DNA of 64,000 nt from assembly GCF_002797315.1 (NCBI RefSeq), contig NZ_KZ454936.1, positions 1,807,645-1,871,644 on the forward strand, given 5' to 3'. Both the position numbers and the translations under genes were made by a program. The notes beneath the pieces were generated by a model. It was given only the letters and a program-made list of their open reading frames with translations. It searched no databases and was not told the DNA's origin. How positions within the stretch are numbered: position 1 is the first letter of the stretch; every line of letters starts with the position of its first letter. This DNA comes from Bacillus sp. FJAT-44742. GTDB taxonomy: Bacteria > Bacillota > Bacilli > Bacillales > Marinococcaceae. Shown one piece after another: positions 63,363-64,000 of this stretch.

Positions 63363-63905
63363 TTAAATAACCATGCCAGAGAGAAAAACAGCACCGTAGC
63401 ATAATGCCCCTAAAATAACTAAAGCAGGGTGAACCTTCCACTTTTCTAAAGCAAGAAAGCTTATAGCCGTCAAAAGGAGAAGTTGAAAAATCCCGCTTTG
63501 TTCAAAGCTGTTTAAAAAAAACTGATAGGCCAGTACAGCCAGCAGAATAGCTATGACCGGCTGTACGGACCGGGTCATAAACTTTACTTGCAGCGCATTT
63601 TTAAATAAGTTCACAAACTTAAACAAGATAATGACAGCTACCGCTGAAGGAGCTACTGTAGCCATCAGAGCGGCACTTGCTCCCAGTACTCCGCCAATTT
63701 CATAGCCAATAAATCCTCCCATTTTTGTGGCAATCGGCCCTGGAAGAGCATTCGCAATGGCCAGAAGATCACCAAATTCCTCCATCGTCATCCATTCATA
63801 TTTAGTAACTACTTCATGCTGAATTAAAGGAATGGTCGCAGGACCACCACCGTATCCTAGTAAATTTGCAATAAAAAAAGCAATAAAAATTTCCACATAA
63901 ATCAT
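63363..63905 (-). CDS. Chromate transporter-type (CHR) half protein
   Basis: 180 aa with five to six membrane segments. The CHR family start is FIAFFIANLLGYGGGPATIPLIQHEVVTKYEWMTMEEFGDLLAIANALPGPIATKMGGFIGYEIGG (G-G-G-x-x-x-I-P and A-L-P-G-P-I-A motifs). It is a short-chain member, which works as a pair of half proteins. Its start overlaps the stop of the next gene by 3 nt, so the pair is translationally coupled. Chromate or sulfate specificity cannot be told. Confidence 0.9.
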   Translation of the reverse strand: MIYVEIFIAFFIANLLGYGGGPATIPLIQHEVVTKYEWMTMEEFGDLLAIANALPGPIATKMGGFIGYEIGGVLGASAALMATVAPSAVAVIILFKFVNLFKNALQVKFMTRSVQPVIAILLAVLAYQFFLNSFEQSGIFQLLLLTAISFLALEKWKVHPALVILGALCYGAVFLSGMVI

Positions 63906-64000
63906 AAGGTGGCATCCTTTCTTAACTCATTCTCTTCTTCAGCAGCCAGCTTCTGACGACGGCTGAGATAGGTACCATATGAAAAGGCAATAGTTAGTAT
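63902..64000 (-). CDS. Partner chromate-transporter half protein, C-terminal end only
   Basis: The last 32 codons before TGA at 63902-63904 encode ILTIAFSYGTYLSRRQKLAAEEENELRKDATL-like residues: the end of a membrane helix and a charged tail. The overlap with the following CHR half gene suggests the other CHR half. Its start is beyond the window. Confidence 0.6.
   Translation of the reverse strand: MLTIAFSYGTYLSRRQKLAAEEENELRKDATL

Overview
The window looks like the chromosome of a low-GC, endospore-forming Bacillaceae species. The signs are cotE, spoVK, sirA, spo0E-like and CotF-like genes, glnRA under a GlnR/TnrA box, SOS boxes of the Bacillus GAAC-N4-GTTC type, and close synteny with the Bacillus subtilis yne-ynb-glnA-hfq-miaA-mutL-mutS-cotE-ricA-miaB region. 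The group IIC intron at the left edge resembles, from memory, those of halophilic/alkaliphilic bacilli such as Oceanobacillus and halodurans-type Bacillus. I would not name a genus.

Layout. 1-1.9 kb is a scrap yard: the 5' part of a group IIC intron with its ltrA, an IS1182-type transposase tail and two copies of a composite intergenic repeat. 1.9-18.2 kb is mostly backbone read leftward: ccdC, an Lgt-like protein, a ResA-like thioredoxin, copZ, a heterodimeric ABC exporter (BmrCD/YheIH type), yneF, sirA, tkt, ynzC, yneB and yneA. lexA diverges from yneA, and then come glnA, glnR, ynbB and hflX.

18.25-39.66 kb holds the most unusual object. The mother-cell sporulation gene spoVK is cut in two by a 20,456-bp element. 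The 3' part of the gene lies at 18248-18661 and the 5' part at 39118-39657. A large serine recombinase of SpoIVCA (skin) type ends 15 bp from the left junction. Joining the halves at a shared AA dinucleotide gives an uninterrupted 317-aa SpoVK, and the predicted circular junction is a perfect 14-bp dyad. This is the architecture of a sporulation-excised intervening element. The cargo is not phage-like. It includes an aldo-keto reductase, a sporulation-type PAS kinase, an XRE-TPR regulator, two RsbR-like STAS proteins, two CotF-like coat proteins, a YtrA-type ABC operon, a NarL-type two-component system, Fnr and UspA with FNR boxes, tRNA-Asn, nucleoside hydrolase, a PerR-boxed Dps and RarD.

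39.8-56.3 kb returns to backbone: a tyrosine recombinase, hfq, miaA, a methyltransferase, two 36-aa membrane microproteins, mutL, mutS, cotE, ricA, miaB, a frameshifted ABC-class ATPase and a two-subunit 2-oxoacid:ferredoxin oxidoreductase.

56.6-63.3 kb is a candidate regulon. An FCD-type GntR regulator sits among six copies of the palindrome GGTATATTGTATACC. They lie near or in front of the oxidoreductase, an unrecognised transporter, a Cys-rich small protein, ferredoxin and ferredoxin-NADP reductase, a Cys-rich 39-aa peptide plus a [2Fe-2S] ferredoxin, and an aspartate-dehydrogenase-like protein. Together these look like an inducible redox/catabolic module whose substrate I cannot identify. 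The right edge carries a split chromate-transporter-type pair.
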